Source of the DNA: an uncultured Clostridia bacterium
GTDB taxonomy: Bacteria; Bacillota; Clostridia; Christensenellales; Borkfalkiaceae
Reading direction: 5' to 3'
DNA: 64,000 nucleotides
NCBI GenBank assembly: GCA_905235785.1
Contig: CAJOMP010000002.1
Coordinates: forward strand, 1 to 64,000
Shown: positions 19,495 to 30,013 of the stretch, in pieces
How positions within the stretch are numbered: position 1 is the stretch's first letter
How the letters are laid out: each line of letters begins with the position of its first letter
Made by a program: the position numbers and the translations under genes
The notes under the pieces: model-generated
Told to the model about the DNA's origin: nothing
The model's input: the letters and a program-made list of their open reading frames with translations, nothing else
The model's database searches: none

Positions 19495-19723
19495 ATAAAT
19501 ATTATTGTATCACAAATTGCACAAAAACCCAAGATTTTTTTTGTTTTTTATCTTTTGGCAGGCAAAAATATCGTAAATTCCGACGAACGCCGACAATACT
19601 TGCCATAATTTTAGCAAATTTTCCCTTTGTTTAGATTAAGTTTATTTTTTTCTGTTAGAATATTACACGATAAAAATTATGGTTCGTTTTTGAAATACGA
19701 TATATTCACATACGGAGCAGAAT

Positions 19724-21397
19724 ATGGATTTTTCACAGAATAAAACCGTAGACGGCGAATTGTTCGCTTCGCTCGTAGTTTCCGGCGTCGCGGAACTTAA
19801 ACAGCACGTTCAGGCGGTAAACGACTTAAACGTATTCCCCATCCCCGACGGAGATACGGGCGATAATATGTATCACACCATCTACGGCGGACTTTCGGGG
19901 CTGAATAAAATTGCCGACAACGATATAGGCAAAAAGGCAAACGCCCTTTCCGACGGTATGCTTTTAAATGCGCGCGGAAATTCGGGCGTTATATTATCGC
20001 AACTTTTCAGCGGGATAGCCAAAGGGCTGGAAAACCGTGCCGAAGTTTCTATTGCGGACTTTGCTAAAGCGTTTGACAAGGGCGTTAAAACCGCTTATCT
20101 TGCGGTAGTTAAACCCGTAGAAGGCACTATCCTTACCGTCGCGCGCGAATCGGTGAATTACGCATACTCAAACCTTACCGACAACAAAACGCTTACCGCG
20201 TTTTTCGACGATATGCTTACCGAAATGAAACGTTCGCTGGAACACACGCCGGAACTTCTGCCCGTATTAAAAGAAGCGGGCGTTATAGACAGCGGCGGCG
20301 CGGGTTTTTATTACATAATCGATGGGATGAGATGCGCGGCGAAAGGTAACGGTCTGGATATTGCGGACGAAAACCCGACGGCGGTAAAACAGGATCTCGA
20401 CTTCTCGCTTTTTACCGAAAACAGCGTGATGGAATACGGATATTGCACGGAATTTTTACTCCGCTTACAAACCGCGAAAACCGACTTAGACGCGTTCGAC
20501 GTGCAAACGTTGATAGATTATCTTAACGGAATAGGCGATTCTATCGTTGCGTTTAAAACGGATTCGATAGTAAAAGTGCACGTACATACCCTTACCCCGT
20601 ATAAGGCGCTTGAATTTGCGCAAAAATTCGGCGAGTTTCTCACCGTAAAAATAGAAAATATGACGCTTCAACACAGCGAAACGCTTAAAGCCGCCGCAAA
20701 AGAAGAAGTTGCGTTTGCAAAAGTTGAAAAGCCGCGCAAAAAATTCGGCGTGATAGCGGTCTGTTCGGGCGAAGGGCTTGCGCAGATGTTCAAAGAAATA
20801 GGCGCTGACGAAATAATAAACGGCGGACAAACCAACAACCCTTCGAGCGAAGATTTTATAAAAGGTTTTGAAAAAATAAACGCGGAACATATTTTCGTAA
20901 TGCCGAATAACGGTAACGTTATTCTTACCGCAAAACAAGCGGCTCAAATTTACAAAGGCGCGGATATAAGGGTCATAGAAACGAAAAATATCGGCGATTG
21001 TTACGCCGCGCTGTCTATGGCGGACTTTACCGTGGAAACGGCGGACGAAGCCGAAAAAATTCTTATCGAAAATATGGAAGGCGTAGCGACGGGTATGGTT
21101 TCGGCGGCGATACGCGACGCGCATTTAAACGGCGTAGACATAAAAACGGGCGAATATATCGGCTTTACCGATAAAACCGTATACGTTTCCGCGCCCGATA
21201 AAATTCAGGCGTTTAAAACGCTTGCCGAAAAAATGGGAATTAAAGAAAAACCGTTCTTAATCACCGTATTCGGCAAAAACGTGACCGAAGAAGAAAAAAA
21301 TAAAGTACGCGCTTTTTCCGGCGAATTCAAAAATATCGAATATTACGACCTTGACGGCGGACAGGAAGTTTACGATTTTATACTGATATTCCAATAA
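19724..21397 (+). CDS. fakA: DAK2-domain fatty acid kinase FakA-like (YloV)
   Basis: NDLNVFPIPDGDTGDNMYHT, NARGNSGVILSQLFSGI, GVIDSGGAGFYYI. Confidence 0.92.
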   Translation: MDFSQNKTVDGELFASLVVSGVAELKQHVQAVNDLNVFPIPDGDTGDNMYHTIYGGLSGLNKIADNDIGKKANALSDGMLLNARGNSGVILSQLFSGIAKGLENRAEVSIADFAKAFDKGVKTAYLAVVKPVEGTILTVARESVNYAYSNLTDNKTLTAFFDDMLTEMKRSLEHTPELLPVLKEAGVIDSGGAGFYYIIDGMRCAAKGNGLDIADENPTAVKQDLDFSLFTENSVMEYGYCTEFLLRLQTAKTDLDAFDVQTLIDYLNGIGDSIVAFKTDSIVKVHVHTLTPYKALEFAQKFGEFLTVKIENMTLQHSETLKAAAKEEVAFAKVEKPRKKFGVIAVCSGEGLAQMFKEIGADEIINGGQTNNPSSEDFIKGFEKINAEHIFVMPNNGNVILTAKQAAQIYKGADIRVIETKNIGDCYAALSMADFTVETADEAEKILIENMEGVATGMVSAAIRDAHLNGVDIKTGEYIGFTDKTVYVSAPDKIQAFKTLAEKMGIKEKPFLITVFGKNVTEEEKNKVRAFSGEFKNIEYYDLDGGQEVYDFILIFQ

Positions 21398-21418
21398 TTT
21401 ACATAAGAGGAAAATATT

Positions 21419-22309
21419 ATGAACGATTACGTTATTCTAACAGATTCTTGCAGCGATTTGGAAAAAGAATTGAGAGAAAAATTCGACATAAAATATATTC
21501 CCATGCGCTTTACGGTAGACGACGCGGAATACGCCGCCGATCTCGACTGGAAAATTATCTCTCCGAAAGATTTTTACGATCTTATGCGCAACGGCAAACG
21601 CGTTAAAACTTCACAGATCTCGGTAATAGATTTCGAAACGGTTTTTGAAACTTACGCCGAAAAAAATACCGATATCCTTTATATAGGCTGTTCTTCCGCG
21701 CTTTCCGCGTCGGTCAAAGCAAGCGTGGTCGCGGCGGAAAACGTAAAAGAAAAATATCCCGACGTAAAGATTTTATGCGTGGATTCTCTCAATTCGAGTT
21801 ACGCGCTGGGGCTTATGACTATATATGCCGCGCATATGAAAAAAAACGGAAAAACCATACAAGAAGTCGCGGATTCCATAGAACGCGAAAAACTAAATTA
21901 TAATCAAGAAGCAACGGTGGAAAGTCTGCATTACCTTAAACTTTCCGGCAGAATCAGCGCGGCGAGCGCATTTTTCGGCGGTATGCTCAGCGTAAAACCG
22001 ATAATCGTTTCCGACATCAAAGGACAAAACGTTTCCATAGAAAAAGTGCGCGGAAGACAGACTTCGTTCGACAAAATAGCCGAAAGAGTAGCCGACGAAA
22101 TCATCACGGACAATCACGACGAAATTTTCATCGCCCACGCCGACTGCGAAAAGGACGCCATTTTACTTAAAGAAATTATAGCCGCAAAACTCGGCGATAA
22201 AAACATTAAATTCCATATAGGATACGTCGGCCCGATTGTCGGCGCGTCTACGGGTCCCGGAACAATTATAGTCGACTTTTACGGAAAAAAGGTAACGTTT
22301 GAAGGTTAA
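21419..22309 (+). CDS. DegV family fatty-acid-binding protein (FakB-like)
   Basis: ILTDSCSDLEKEL, KTSQISVIDFETVF, HIGYVGPIVGASTGPGTIIVDFYGKKV. Confidence 0.93.
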   Translation: MNDYVILTDSCSDLEKELREKFDIKYIPMRFTVDDAEYAADLDWKIISPKDFYDLMRNGKRVKTSQISVIDFETVFETYAEKNTDILYIGCSSALSASVKASVVAAENVKEKYPDVKILCVDSLNSSYALGLMTIYAAHMKKNGKTIQEVADSIEREKLNYNQEATVESLHYLKLSGRISAASAFFGGMLSVKPIIVSDIKGQNVSIEKVRGRQTSFDKIAERVADEIITDNHDEIFIAHADCEKDAILLKEIIAAKLGDKNIKFHIGYVGPIVGASTGPGTIIVDFYGKKVTFEG

Positions 22310-22490
22310 ACCGACAATAAAAACAGAATAATTATAAAGGCGTTTTTACAGGGATTAAAAAATTATTCGGAAGAAAACCGAAAGAAAAGCGAAGAAATGT
22401 TTTCAAACCTTGTAAAAGCAATAGAGCAAATAAAATCGAGCGACCGCACGTTCAAAAAACTGTGGTTCGATAAAAAAGCGGATATTAACA

Positions 22491-23315
22491 ATGGAACAAT
22501 CTGAAACAAAACTGAAAGTTATTGCAAAGATAAAAGAATACGAAAAGGCGGGGAGATTCAACGAAGACGTCGAAGACGATCCCCCCGCAACAACTATTCG
22601 CCCGCAAGACGTGGACTATATAAACAAAAAACTTTCGAGCAAGATTATGACAGCCTTTGCCAACTTTTTAGGCAGAACGTTTTTTGAAAGTATGATAAAG
22701 AAAAACAAATTTATCATAAAAGAAATAACGGGTCTAAATAACGCGGCGGCGGTAAAGAGCGGCGCGATAGTAACTTGCAATCATTTTAATATTAGGGATA
22801 ACTACGCAGTTTACAAAGCGTTAAAACCCGTACTGCGTAAAAGGCAATACGTTTATAAAGTAATAAAAGAAGGCAACTATACCAATTTCAAAGGTCCTAT
22901 AAGGATTATGATGCGCCACGCGAACACCTTGCCTTTAAGTTCGGACTTTGAAACAATGAAAAAGTTTTACGCAGGCGTAAAAACGCTTTTAACGCGCGGT
23001 GAAAAAATCCTTATTTACCCCGAACAAGCCATGTGGTTCAATTACAGAAAGCCGCGCCCCATGCAAATCGGCGCGTTCAGGCTTGCCGCGAGAAATAACG
23101 TTCCCGTTATCCCCGCGTTTATCTGTATGAAAGACAGCGAATTTTTTGACGACGACGGCTTTCCCGTACAGGAATACTATATACACTTTTTCCCCGCGAT
23201 TTACCCCGACGAAAATCTTTCCGAAAAGGAAAACGCTGAAAAAATGCGCGAGAAAAATTATGAACTTTGGGTAAATCGTTACGAAGAGTTCTATAAGAAA
23301 AAATTGACCTATTGA
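22491..23315 (+). CDS. 1-acyl-sn-glycerol-3-phosphate acyltransferase family (PlsC-like)
   Basis: CNHFNIRDNYAVYKAL (Hx4D), LIYPEQAMWFNYRKPRPMQIGAFRLAA. Confidence 0.88.
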   Translation: MEQSETKLKVIAKIKEYEKAGRFNEDVEDDPPATTIRPQDVDYINKKLSSKIMTAFANFLGRTFFESMIKKNKFIIKEITGLNNAAAVKSGAIVTCNHFNIRDNYAVYKALKPVLRKRQYVYKVIKEGNYTNFKGPIRIMMRHANTLPLSSDFETMKKFYAGVKTLLTRGEKILIYPEQAMWFNYRKPRPMQIGAFRLAARNNVPVIPAFICMKDSEFFDDDGFPVQEYYIHFFPAIYPDENLSEKENAEKMREKNYELWVNRYEEFYKKKLTY

Positions 23316-23334
23316 TTATAATTTAAAAATTTTT

Positions 23335-23363
23335 ACGGGCGGCAACTGTTAGTTGCCGCCCGT
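23335..23363. terminator. Bidirectional terminator
   Basis: acgggcggcaactgttagttgccgcccgt. Confidence 0.75.
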
Positions 23364-23381
23364 AATTTAATAACCGTTTTT

Positions 23382-24056
23382 TTATTTTATTTCCACGTCG
23401 TCGTCCGGAAGAGATTTTTTATTGAACAGCGATTTTATATCGGAATTCAAGCACCACGCGCAGAATTTTTTATCCTTGTACTTTTCTAAAAGGAAAAATA
23501 TAAGTTTCGTTATAAAATACGCCGCCACCGCGGAAACCGCGCCTACTATAATTCCCCCGATAACGTCCGTAGTGTAATGCGCAACAAGATACACGCGCGA
23601 TACGCCCATTAAAAGCACACCTACAAAGCCGACCCAAGACCACTTTTTGCTAAAACAAATAAACATAGCAGTCATCGCCGCCATAATCATTGTCGCGTGC
23701 CCCGACGGGAAACAGTAACTGTCGGACGTTTTACCGCCCACGAATTCCCAAAACTCCGCGTATTCGGCACTTGCGAGATAGGGTCTTACGCGCGCCACCG
23801 TGTTCTTTAATATAAGGCTTGTTATTATCGCCCCTATTGCCAGCGCCCCGAACACACATACGCCGCTTTTACGGGTTTTAGCAAAAAGCATTAAAACAAT
23901 CGCTAAAACGAAAAATATAATGCCCTTTTCGCCTATTATCGATACCGCACGAAAGAGCGGGGTAAAAAACCCACCCGCGCTTTCCGCCAAATTATGAAAG
24001 GCGTTAAACACGCCGTTATCCAACCCGAAAAAAGTATTATTGAGCCACTCCGCCAT
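23382..24056 (-). CDS. PAP2-family phosphatase
   Basis: KNTVARVRPYL, CFPSGHATMIMAA, SRVYLVAHYTTDVIGG. Confidence 0.93.
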   Translation of the reverse strand: MAEWLNNTFFGLDNGVFNAFHNLAESAGGFFTPLFRAVSIIGEKGIIFFVLAIVLMLFAKTRKSGVCVFGALAIGAIITSLILKNTVARVRPYLASAEYAEFWEFVGGKTSDSYCFPSGHATMIMAAMTAMFICFSKKWSWVGFVGVLLMGVSRVYLVAHYTTDVIGGIIVGAVSAVAAYFITKLIFFLLEKYKDKKFCAWCLNSDIKSLFNKKSLPDDDVEIK

Positions 24057-24114
24057 AAAAATTCTCCTATGTGTAAAATATGATACAATAAATCACGCCG
24101 TTTTGTCAAATCAA

Positions 24115-27100
24115 TCAGCCGATTTCAGTATTGCGCGTCCAAACACGATAATAATAATCAGTTTTTAAATACTGCGCCGCGGTTTCGGGATTGCTTAAAT
24201 CTGCACTCGGTATTGCGCTACCGTTAACTGTCCACCCGTCGGTGTTTTCAAAAATAACGCTCTCTAAATTATCACAATCCCTAAACACATAGTTTGCAAT
24301 CATCGTCGTATCCGCGTGTATGCGACAATCGGTTATATCGTCGGATTTTGCAGATAGCAACCATTTCTCTTCGTCAATGTTTAAATAATAGGCGTTACCG
24401 TATTCTTCAAGCGTGTCAATATCACTGTATTTTTCAAAAACACCTTTACTGTATCCCCCTTCTTTTATATCAGTATCTTCGAATACGAGTTTTCCGTTTT
24501 CAAAATAAAGGTAACACTCGTCATCGTCTTGATTAAAATAATGTATCTTATTATCTTCTATTGTAAAATCAAGTTCGTTAAAATTTATTAATGTCTGACT
24601 GTATAAACTGTCAAAAACCGGTACTACGCCTGCCATATCATACCCCTTTCCTATACCTATCACACTGTCGGCGTTCAAAATAACAATGTCATCATATTTA
24701 TCGAAAGTAATCCCATACAATTCGTCGCCCCTGTTAGTTACAGTTTCGTCGTGTTTATTACCTTCGCTCGTTAACCACGCAAATTCAAGACTGTAAAACA
24801 CGTATGTACCGTAATTTTCTTCCGAGAAAAACGGAGAAATTTGGCTTTCGTCGTTATTGTCATTATGCCCGTTCTCTTCGGTATTCACGTTGCGCGTCCA
24901 AACAGAATAACAGTAATTATCTTTTAAATACTGCGCCGCGGTTTCGGGATTGCTTAAATCTGCACTCGATATTGCGCTACCGTTAACTGTCCACCCGTCG
25001 GTATTTTCAACAATAACGCTTTCTAAATTATAACAAAAATCGAACGCAAACCGTCCTATACTTATAACGCTGTCGGGGATCGTTATACTTGTTAAACCGC
25101 TACACCAAGAGAACGCTTCATCTCCTATACTCGTTACGCTATCAGGGATTGTTATACTTGTTAAACCGCTACAACGAATGAACGCCAATTCTCCTATACT
25201 CGTAACGCCGTTGGGGATTACACTGTTTTTACAACCTAATATTAAAGTATTCGTTTCCTTTTCTATTAAACAATTGTTTTCACTTCTGTATTTTGTATTC
25301 CCTTCCGTTACCGTTATGCTTTCAAGTCCGCTACACTCCAAGAACGCAAGCTGTCCTATACTCGTAACACTATCGGGGATAGTTATGCTCGTAAGTCCGC
25401 TGCAACCAAAGAACGCATTTTCTCCTATACTCGTAACGCCGCTACCGATAGTTACACTCGTTAAACTACTACAATTATAGAACACTTCACTTCCTATACT
25501 CGTAACACTGTCTGGTAGAGATACAGCACCGCTTATGCATTGCGGAACGGATATTATTTCAGTTTTTCCCTTATTATATAAAATACCATCCTGACTGCTG
25601 TAATTCGGGTTTCCCTGTCCTACACTTATACTTGTTAAACTACTACAACCTTCAAACGCATCATATCCTATACTCGTAACGCTGTTACCTATCGTTACAT
25701 TTACAAGAGAACAGCCCGCAAACGCCCCTTCCCCTATGGTTTCAACGCTATCGGGTATCGTAAATTCGGTATCGGTTTTACCGATCGCATATTGTATTAA
25801 TGTTTTACCGTCTTTACTATATAAATTGCCGTCTATTGATTTATATGCCGTATTGTTGTCAGATACGTTGATACTAATTAATCTGCTACCATCGACCACA
25901 CCTTTTCCTATGCTCGCTACGCTGTTTCCTATTGTTATACTCGTTAACCTGTAACAACCATAAAACGCATAATCTCCTATACTTGTAACGCTGTCGGGGA
26001 TTGTTATACTCGTTATATCATTGCACCACACGGCACCACTATAAATAACTTTCGTATTTTCGTGTATAACAAAATAATCTACATTGCTATCATCTGTTTC
26101 AAATAATATAACGTAAGGATTAGTATCGTTACCTAAATAGAAACCGTTTTCATATTCATTATATTGCAAATTATCACACCAGCCAAACGCTTCATCTCCT
26201 ATACTCGTTACGCTATCAGGGATTGTTATACTTGTTAAACCGCTACACCAAGAGAACGCTTTTTCTCCTATACTCGTAACGCTGTTACCTATCGTTACAT
26301 TTACAAGAGAACAGCCCGCAAACGCCCAATCCCCTATGGTTTCAACACTATCCGGTATCGTTATACTTGTTAAACTTCTACAATTTTCGAACGCATGGTC
26401 TCCTATCATTTTTAATGCGCTGTTTTCTCCGAAAGTTACCGTTTCCAATGTACTTGTTTCCGGAGTAATCTCATTATGAAATGCGCCGTCAAGTATTATC
26501 TCTACACTGCTCGGAATAAAAATTTCTCTTAAATTATTGCAGTTAGCAAAGGCATTTTGATTGATTATTTTCGTTTCAGGATGTATCTGGCAACTTGTAA
26601 TATATCGTGACTTTGCTCCCAAAAGATACTTAACGTCGTCCGTGCCGATATATAACGCGTTATCATATTCAAGTTCTGTATTGTCGTTATATTTGTCAAA
26701 AACAAGTTTTTGCATATCATCGTCACGTTCATATCTCAGAACGATAACAAGATTATCACCGTCAAAACTAACATCAAATATAGTATAACTATCAATAAAA
26801 GTTAATGTATCGTTTTCAATAATAATTTCATCTTCGGCAAAGTTGCACCTAAAAGTTTCCATACCTTTTAATACCATTTCATTATTTTTTTCATCATACA
26901 CAGAAATACAAACGCCAATCCCTTCAGAACTTATTACTGCCATAAAAGACATTTCAGTCAAAGAAATACCTAAAAAAGTCTCTCCCTTGTGAAAAGCACT
27001 TTCCTGCCCGTCGGTAACCATCGTTCCTTGCGAAAACGTATACGTGCCATAACGATTTACATCAATTATATCCGTCCATTGTTTATCTGCATTATCATTA

Positions 27101-27462
27101 GTTTCTCTTATCTTTCCGACGTTTTGTTCTTCATCGTCGGTGTAAACAACGATAAGACAACCGTTATCATCGATATAAACAGTTTTAATTCCCCTGCCGT
27201 CTTTTCCGTCTGCACCGTTTTCACCGCGTTCGCCCTGCGCTCCCGTTGCGCCTGTATCGCCCTTTTCGCCTTTAATGCTTGCAAGCCACTCTTCATAAGA
27301 AAGCGGTGTTTCGCCGCTTTCTTCCGCATAGGCGACGTACGTATTATACACGCTTAATATTTGCTGATTACGATTATCCGCCGAATTATCGCACGCGGCA
27401 AAGCCGATTGCGCAACCGATACAAATAACGCATAAAATCAAAACCGACAAAAATTTTTTCAT
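24115..27462 (-). CDS. BspA-type leucine-rich repeat surface lipoprotein with short collagen-like segment
   Basis: Lipobox IGFAACDN; GEKGDTGATGAQGERGENGADGKDGRG; many LTSITIPDSVTSIGDxAFxxC repeats. Confidence 0.92.
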   Translation of the reverse strand: MKKFLSVLILCVICIGCAIGFAACDNSADNRNQQILSVYNTYVAYAEESGETPLSYEEWLASIKGEKGDTGATGAQGERGENGADGKDGRGIKTVYIDDNGCLIVVYTDDEEQNVGKIRETNDNADKQWTDIIDVNRYGTYTFSQGTMVTDGQESAFHKGETFLGISLTEMSFMAVISSEGIGVCISVYDEKNNEMVLKGMETFRCNFAEDEIIIENDTLTFIDSYTIFDVSFDGDNLVIVLRYERDDDMQKLVFDKYNDNTELEYDNALYIGTDDVKYLLGAKSRYITSCQIHPETKIINQNAFANCNNLREIFIPSSVEIILDGAFHNEITPETSTLETVTFGENSALKMIGDHAFENCRSLTSITIPDSVETIGDWAFAGCSLVNVTIGNSVTSIGEKAFSWCSGLTSITIPDSVTSIGDEAFGWCDNLQYNEYENGFYLGNDTNPYVILFETDDSNVDYFVIHENTKVIYSGAVWCNDITSITIPDSVTSIGDYAFYGCYRLTSITIGNSVASIGKGVVDGSRLISINVSDNNTAYKSIDGNLYSKDGKTLIQYAIGKTDTEFTIPDSVETIGEGAFAGCSLVNVTIGNSVTSIGYDAFEGCSSLTSISVGQGNPNYSSQDGILYNKGKTEIISVPQCISGAVSLPDSVTSIGSEVFYNCSSLTSVTIGSGVTSIGENAFFGCSGLTSITIPDSVTSIGQLAFLECSGLESITVTEGNTKYRSENNCLIEKETNTLILGCKNSVIPNGVTSIGELAFIRCSGLTSITIPDSVTSIGDEAFSWCSGLTSITIPDSVISIGRFAFDFCYNLESVIVENTDGWTVNGSAISSADLSNPETAAQYLKDNYCYSVWTRNVNTEENGHNDNNDESQISPFFSEENYGTYVFYSLEFAWLTSEGNKHDETVTNRGDELYGITFDKYDDIVILNADSVIGIGKGYDMAGVVPVFDSLYSQTLINFNELDFTIEDNKIHYFNQDDDECYLYFENGKLVFEDTDIKEGGYSKGVFEKYSDIDTLEEYGNAYYLNIDEEKWLLSAKSDDITDCRIHADTTMIANYVFRDCDNLESVIFENTDGWTVNGSAIPSADLSNPETAAQYLKTDYYYRVWTRNTEIG

Positions 27463-27620
27463 ATAAACGCTCCTGTTTTTGTTTATTTTTCTACACTTTT
27501 CTAAATTTTAGTATATAAAATTATACTTTTATGCGTTTATTATAGTCTTGAATTTTAGTCTTGTCAAGTAAAAAACAAGAAAAAGTTGAGAATAATATAC
27601 TTTAAAGGTAAAATTAAAAT

Positions 27621-27983
27621 ATGGATATAACAAATATCAAAAAAATTCTGAAAGATAAAAAAATAACTTATATGCGTTTGAGTGAATTGTCGGGCGTACC
27701 TTTATCTACTATCAAAAGCGTTTTTTGCGGGAAAACAAAAAACCCCACGATCGACACGGTGAACGCGATAAAAAGGGCGCTGGGGCTCGATACTGACGAA
27801 CAAATAAACGGTATCGCGCAAAACTACATCACGCAGGAAGAAGAGAAAATCATTAAAATTTACCGAGCCTTGGACGAAAAACGGAAAAATTATTTTATGA
27901 CCTTTGCGGAAGGTCTTAAATACCAAAGTAGCAATAAAGAGATTGCCACGCCCAAAGGGCTTGCAATGACAGAGAACAAATAA
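27621..27983 (+). CDS. XRE-family helix-turn-helix regulator
   Basis: ITYMRLSELSGVPLSTIKSVFCGKTKNPTIDTVNAIKRALG. Confidence 0.88.
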   Translation: MDITNIKKILKDKKITYMRLSELSGVPLSTIKSVFCGKTKNPTIDTVNAIKRALGLDTDEQINGIAQNYITQEEEKIIKIYRALDEKRKNYFMTFAEGLKYQSSNKEIATPKGLAMTENK

Positions 27984-28020
27984 AAAAGCAGGTTGCAAAA
28001 TTTTAACAACCTGCTTTTTT
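27982..28020. terminator. Bidirectional terminator
   Basis: aaaaaagcaggttg...caacctgctttttt. Confidence 0.8.
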
Positions 28021-28045
28021 ATTTTAAATCGTTATCGCTAATAAA

Positions 28046-28645
28046 TTATTCTTTTACCATTTTTGCAAGGTGCGGAACAATCGCTTTTAAATCCGCGTTC
28101 GACGTGTTTATGCAAATATCGTAATTTAATATATCGCCCCACTTTTTGCCCGTGTAATAATTGTAATATCTCGCCCTGTTTTTATCAACAGCCTTTATTT
28201 TACGTATAAGTTTTTTACGTGGTAAATTATCCGCTTTTTCGTTGCGTTTTAAGCACCTTTCCACTTTGCTGTCCATATCGGCGTACACGAATATCTTAAA
28301 AGGTTTAAAGTCCTGCAATATATAGTCCGCGCAACGCCCCACAATAACGCAGTCGGACGCCTGCGCCATTTGCTTTAACACCCTTTCCTGCTCCATAAAA
28401 ATCATACGGGTAAGTTGAAGCGACTGCGTGTCTATATACGAAAACGTATGCGCCACGGATATAGGGAATAATTCGTGCGGATTTTTTTCGACGACCTGTT
28501 TTACATACTGTTCCGAAAGAGCGGTGCGTTTTGCGATTTCGGTAATTATCTCTTTATCGTAATATTCTATGCCGAGTTCTTCCGCCAAAAGTCTGCCGAG
28601 TTCTCTGCCGCCGCTGCCGAATTCTCTGCCTATCGTTATAACCAT
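28046..28645 (-). CDS. Cytidylate kinase-like family protein
   Basis: ITIGREFGSGGRELGRLLAEELGIEYYDKEII; VIVGRCADYIL. Confidence 0.9.
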   Translation of the reverse strand: MVITIGREFGSGGRELGRLLAEELGIEYYDKEIITEIAKRTALSEQYVKQVVEKNPHELFPISVAHTFSYIDTQSLQLTRMIFMEQERVLKQMAQASDCVIVGRCADYILQDFKPFKIFVYADMDSKVERCLKRNEKADNLPRKKLIRKIKAVDKNRARYYNYYTGKKWGDILNYDICINTSNADLKAIVPHLAKMVKE

Positions 28646-28806
28646 TAAACTCCCTCCGTTTGCTTATTATTGCAAATTTTATTTTATTACAATTATTTTA
28701 TAATATTTCCGACTTTTTGTCAATAGGTAATATCGATTTTCGCCTTGCGTTTCATAACGAAAAGTGTTACAATATATTCATCGAAAAATCGGAAAAGGCG
28801 GTTTTT

Positions 28807-29940
28807 ATGAGCAACAAAGCGGAAAAAGAAGCGGTTTCTCGCGATAAGGCGATAACTAAAACAAGTTTTATAGGAATTATCACAAACATCCTGCTGGTGG
28901 GTTTTAAAGCGGCGGTAGGTATAATTTCGGGTTCTATCGCGGTAATTTTAGACGCTTTAAACAACTTGTCCGACGCGCTTTCTTCGCTCGTTACAATGAT
29001 AGGCAATTTCCTTGCGGGCAGAAAACCCGATAAAAAGCACCCTTTGGGTCACGGCAGAGTGGAATACATAAGCGCTATGATAGTAGCCGCGCTCGTGATT
29101 TACGCGGGTATCACCGCTTGCGTCGAATCCGTTAAAAAAATAATAACTCCGACAGACGTCGATTATTCTTTGGTTTCGCTCATAATTATCGGCGTGGCGG
29201 TTATCGTGAAAATCGGCTTGGGTCTGTATTTCCGCGCGGTAGGGAAAAAAGTCAATTCTTCGGCGCTCACCGCGTCGGGTACGGACGCGCTTTTCGACGC
29301 GGTTTTATCGACTTCCGTTCTCGCGTCCGCTATCGTATTCGTTGCAACCGACGGAAAAATCAGTCTCGAAGCCTACGTCGGCGCGGTCATTTCATTATTT
29401 ATCGTTAAAGCGGGGATCTCGATGCTTATCGAAACGTTTAACGAAATAGTGGGGCGCAGGGCGGACAGAGAACTTGTCAACGCGATAAAAAATACCGTTT
29501 GCGAAGACGAATGCGTTCACGGCGCTTACGACCTTATAATCCACAGTTACGGACCTGAAAAACACGTCGCGTCTATTCACGTTGAAGTCCCCGATTATAT
29601 GACTGCCGACGAAATAGACGATATGGAACGCCGTATTTCGAACAACGTATACGCAAAGCACGGCGTAATAATGGCGGGTATCGGCATTTATTCAATGAAC
29701 ACCAAAGACGACGAAATCCGCGCGCTAAAATCCCGCGTTATAAGCCTTATCGCCACGCACGAAACGGTGTTGCAAGTCCACGGCTTTTATCTGAATAAAG
29801 AAAAAGCGACGGTGAGCGTGGATATTATTCTCGATTTTGAAACGCCCGATATGCAGGCGGAAACGGCAACGATAAAGAAAGAACTCGAAACGGTTTTCCC
29901 GCAGTATAAATTCAATATAACTATGGATTTAGACGCGTAA
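28807..29940 (+). CDS. Cation diffusion facilitator transporter
   Basis: ALNNLSDALSSLVTMIG, DKKHPLGHGRVEYISAM; start at ATG 28807. Confidence 0.93.
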   Translation: MSNKAEKEAVSRDKAITKTSFIGIITNILLVGFKAAVGIISGSIAVILDALNNLSDALSSLVTMIGNFLAGRKPDKKHPLGHGRVEYISAMIVAALVIYAGITACVESVKKIITPTDVDYSLVSLIIIGVAVIVKIGLGLYFRAVGKKVNSSALTASGTDALFDAVLSTSVLASAIVFVATDGKISLEAYVGAVISLFIVKAGISMLIETFNEIVGRRADRELVNAIKNTVCEDECVHGAYDLIIHSYGPEKHVASIHVEVPDYMTADEIDDMERRISNNVYAKHGVIMAGIGIYSMNTKDDEIRALKSRVISLIATHETVLQVHGFYLNKEKATVSVDIILDFETPDMQAETATIKKELETVFPQYKFNITMDLDA

Positions 29941-30013
29941 AAACTAAAACGGTTTTTAAAATTACCGCCCCCGCCGCAATCTTGCGGCGGGGGCGTAAAA
30001 TTTACTGACAACT

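Noticed and set aside
19495-19723. Possible Mn2+ (yybP-ykoY) riboswitch upstream of the metal exporter
   Set aside because: No conserved aptamer motif; the region is AT-rich with no stable paired core.
20486-21124. 212-aa minus-strand ORF opposite fakA
   Set aside because: Shadow ORF antisense to a confident gene.
25000-26400. Short regular DNA repeats suggestive of a CRISPR array
   Set aside because: They are in-frame codons of LRR units (TSITIPDSVTSIG) with diverged copies; no constant-length unique spacers.
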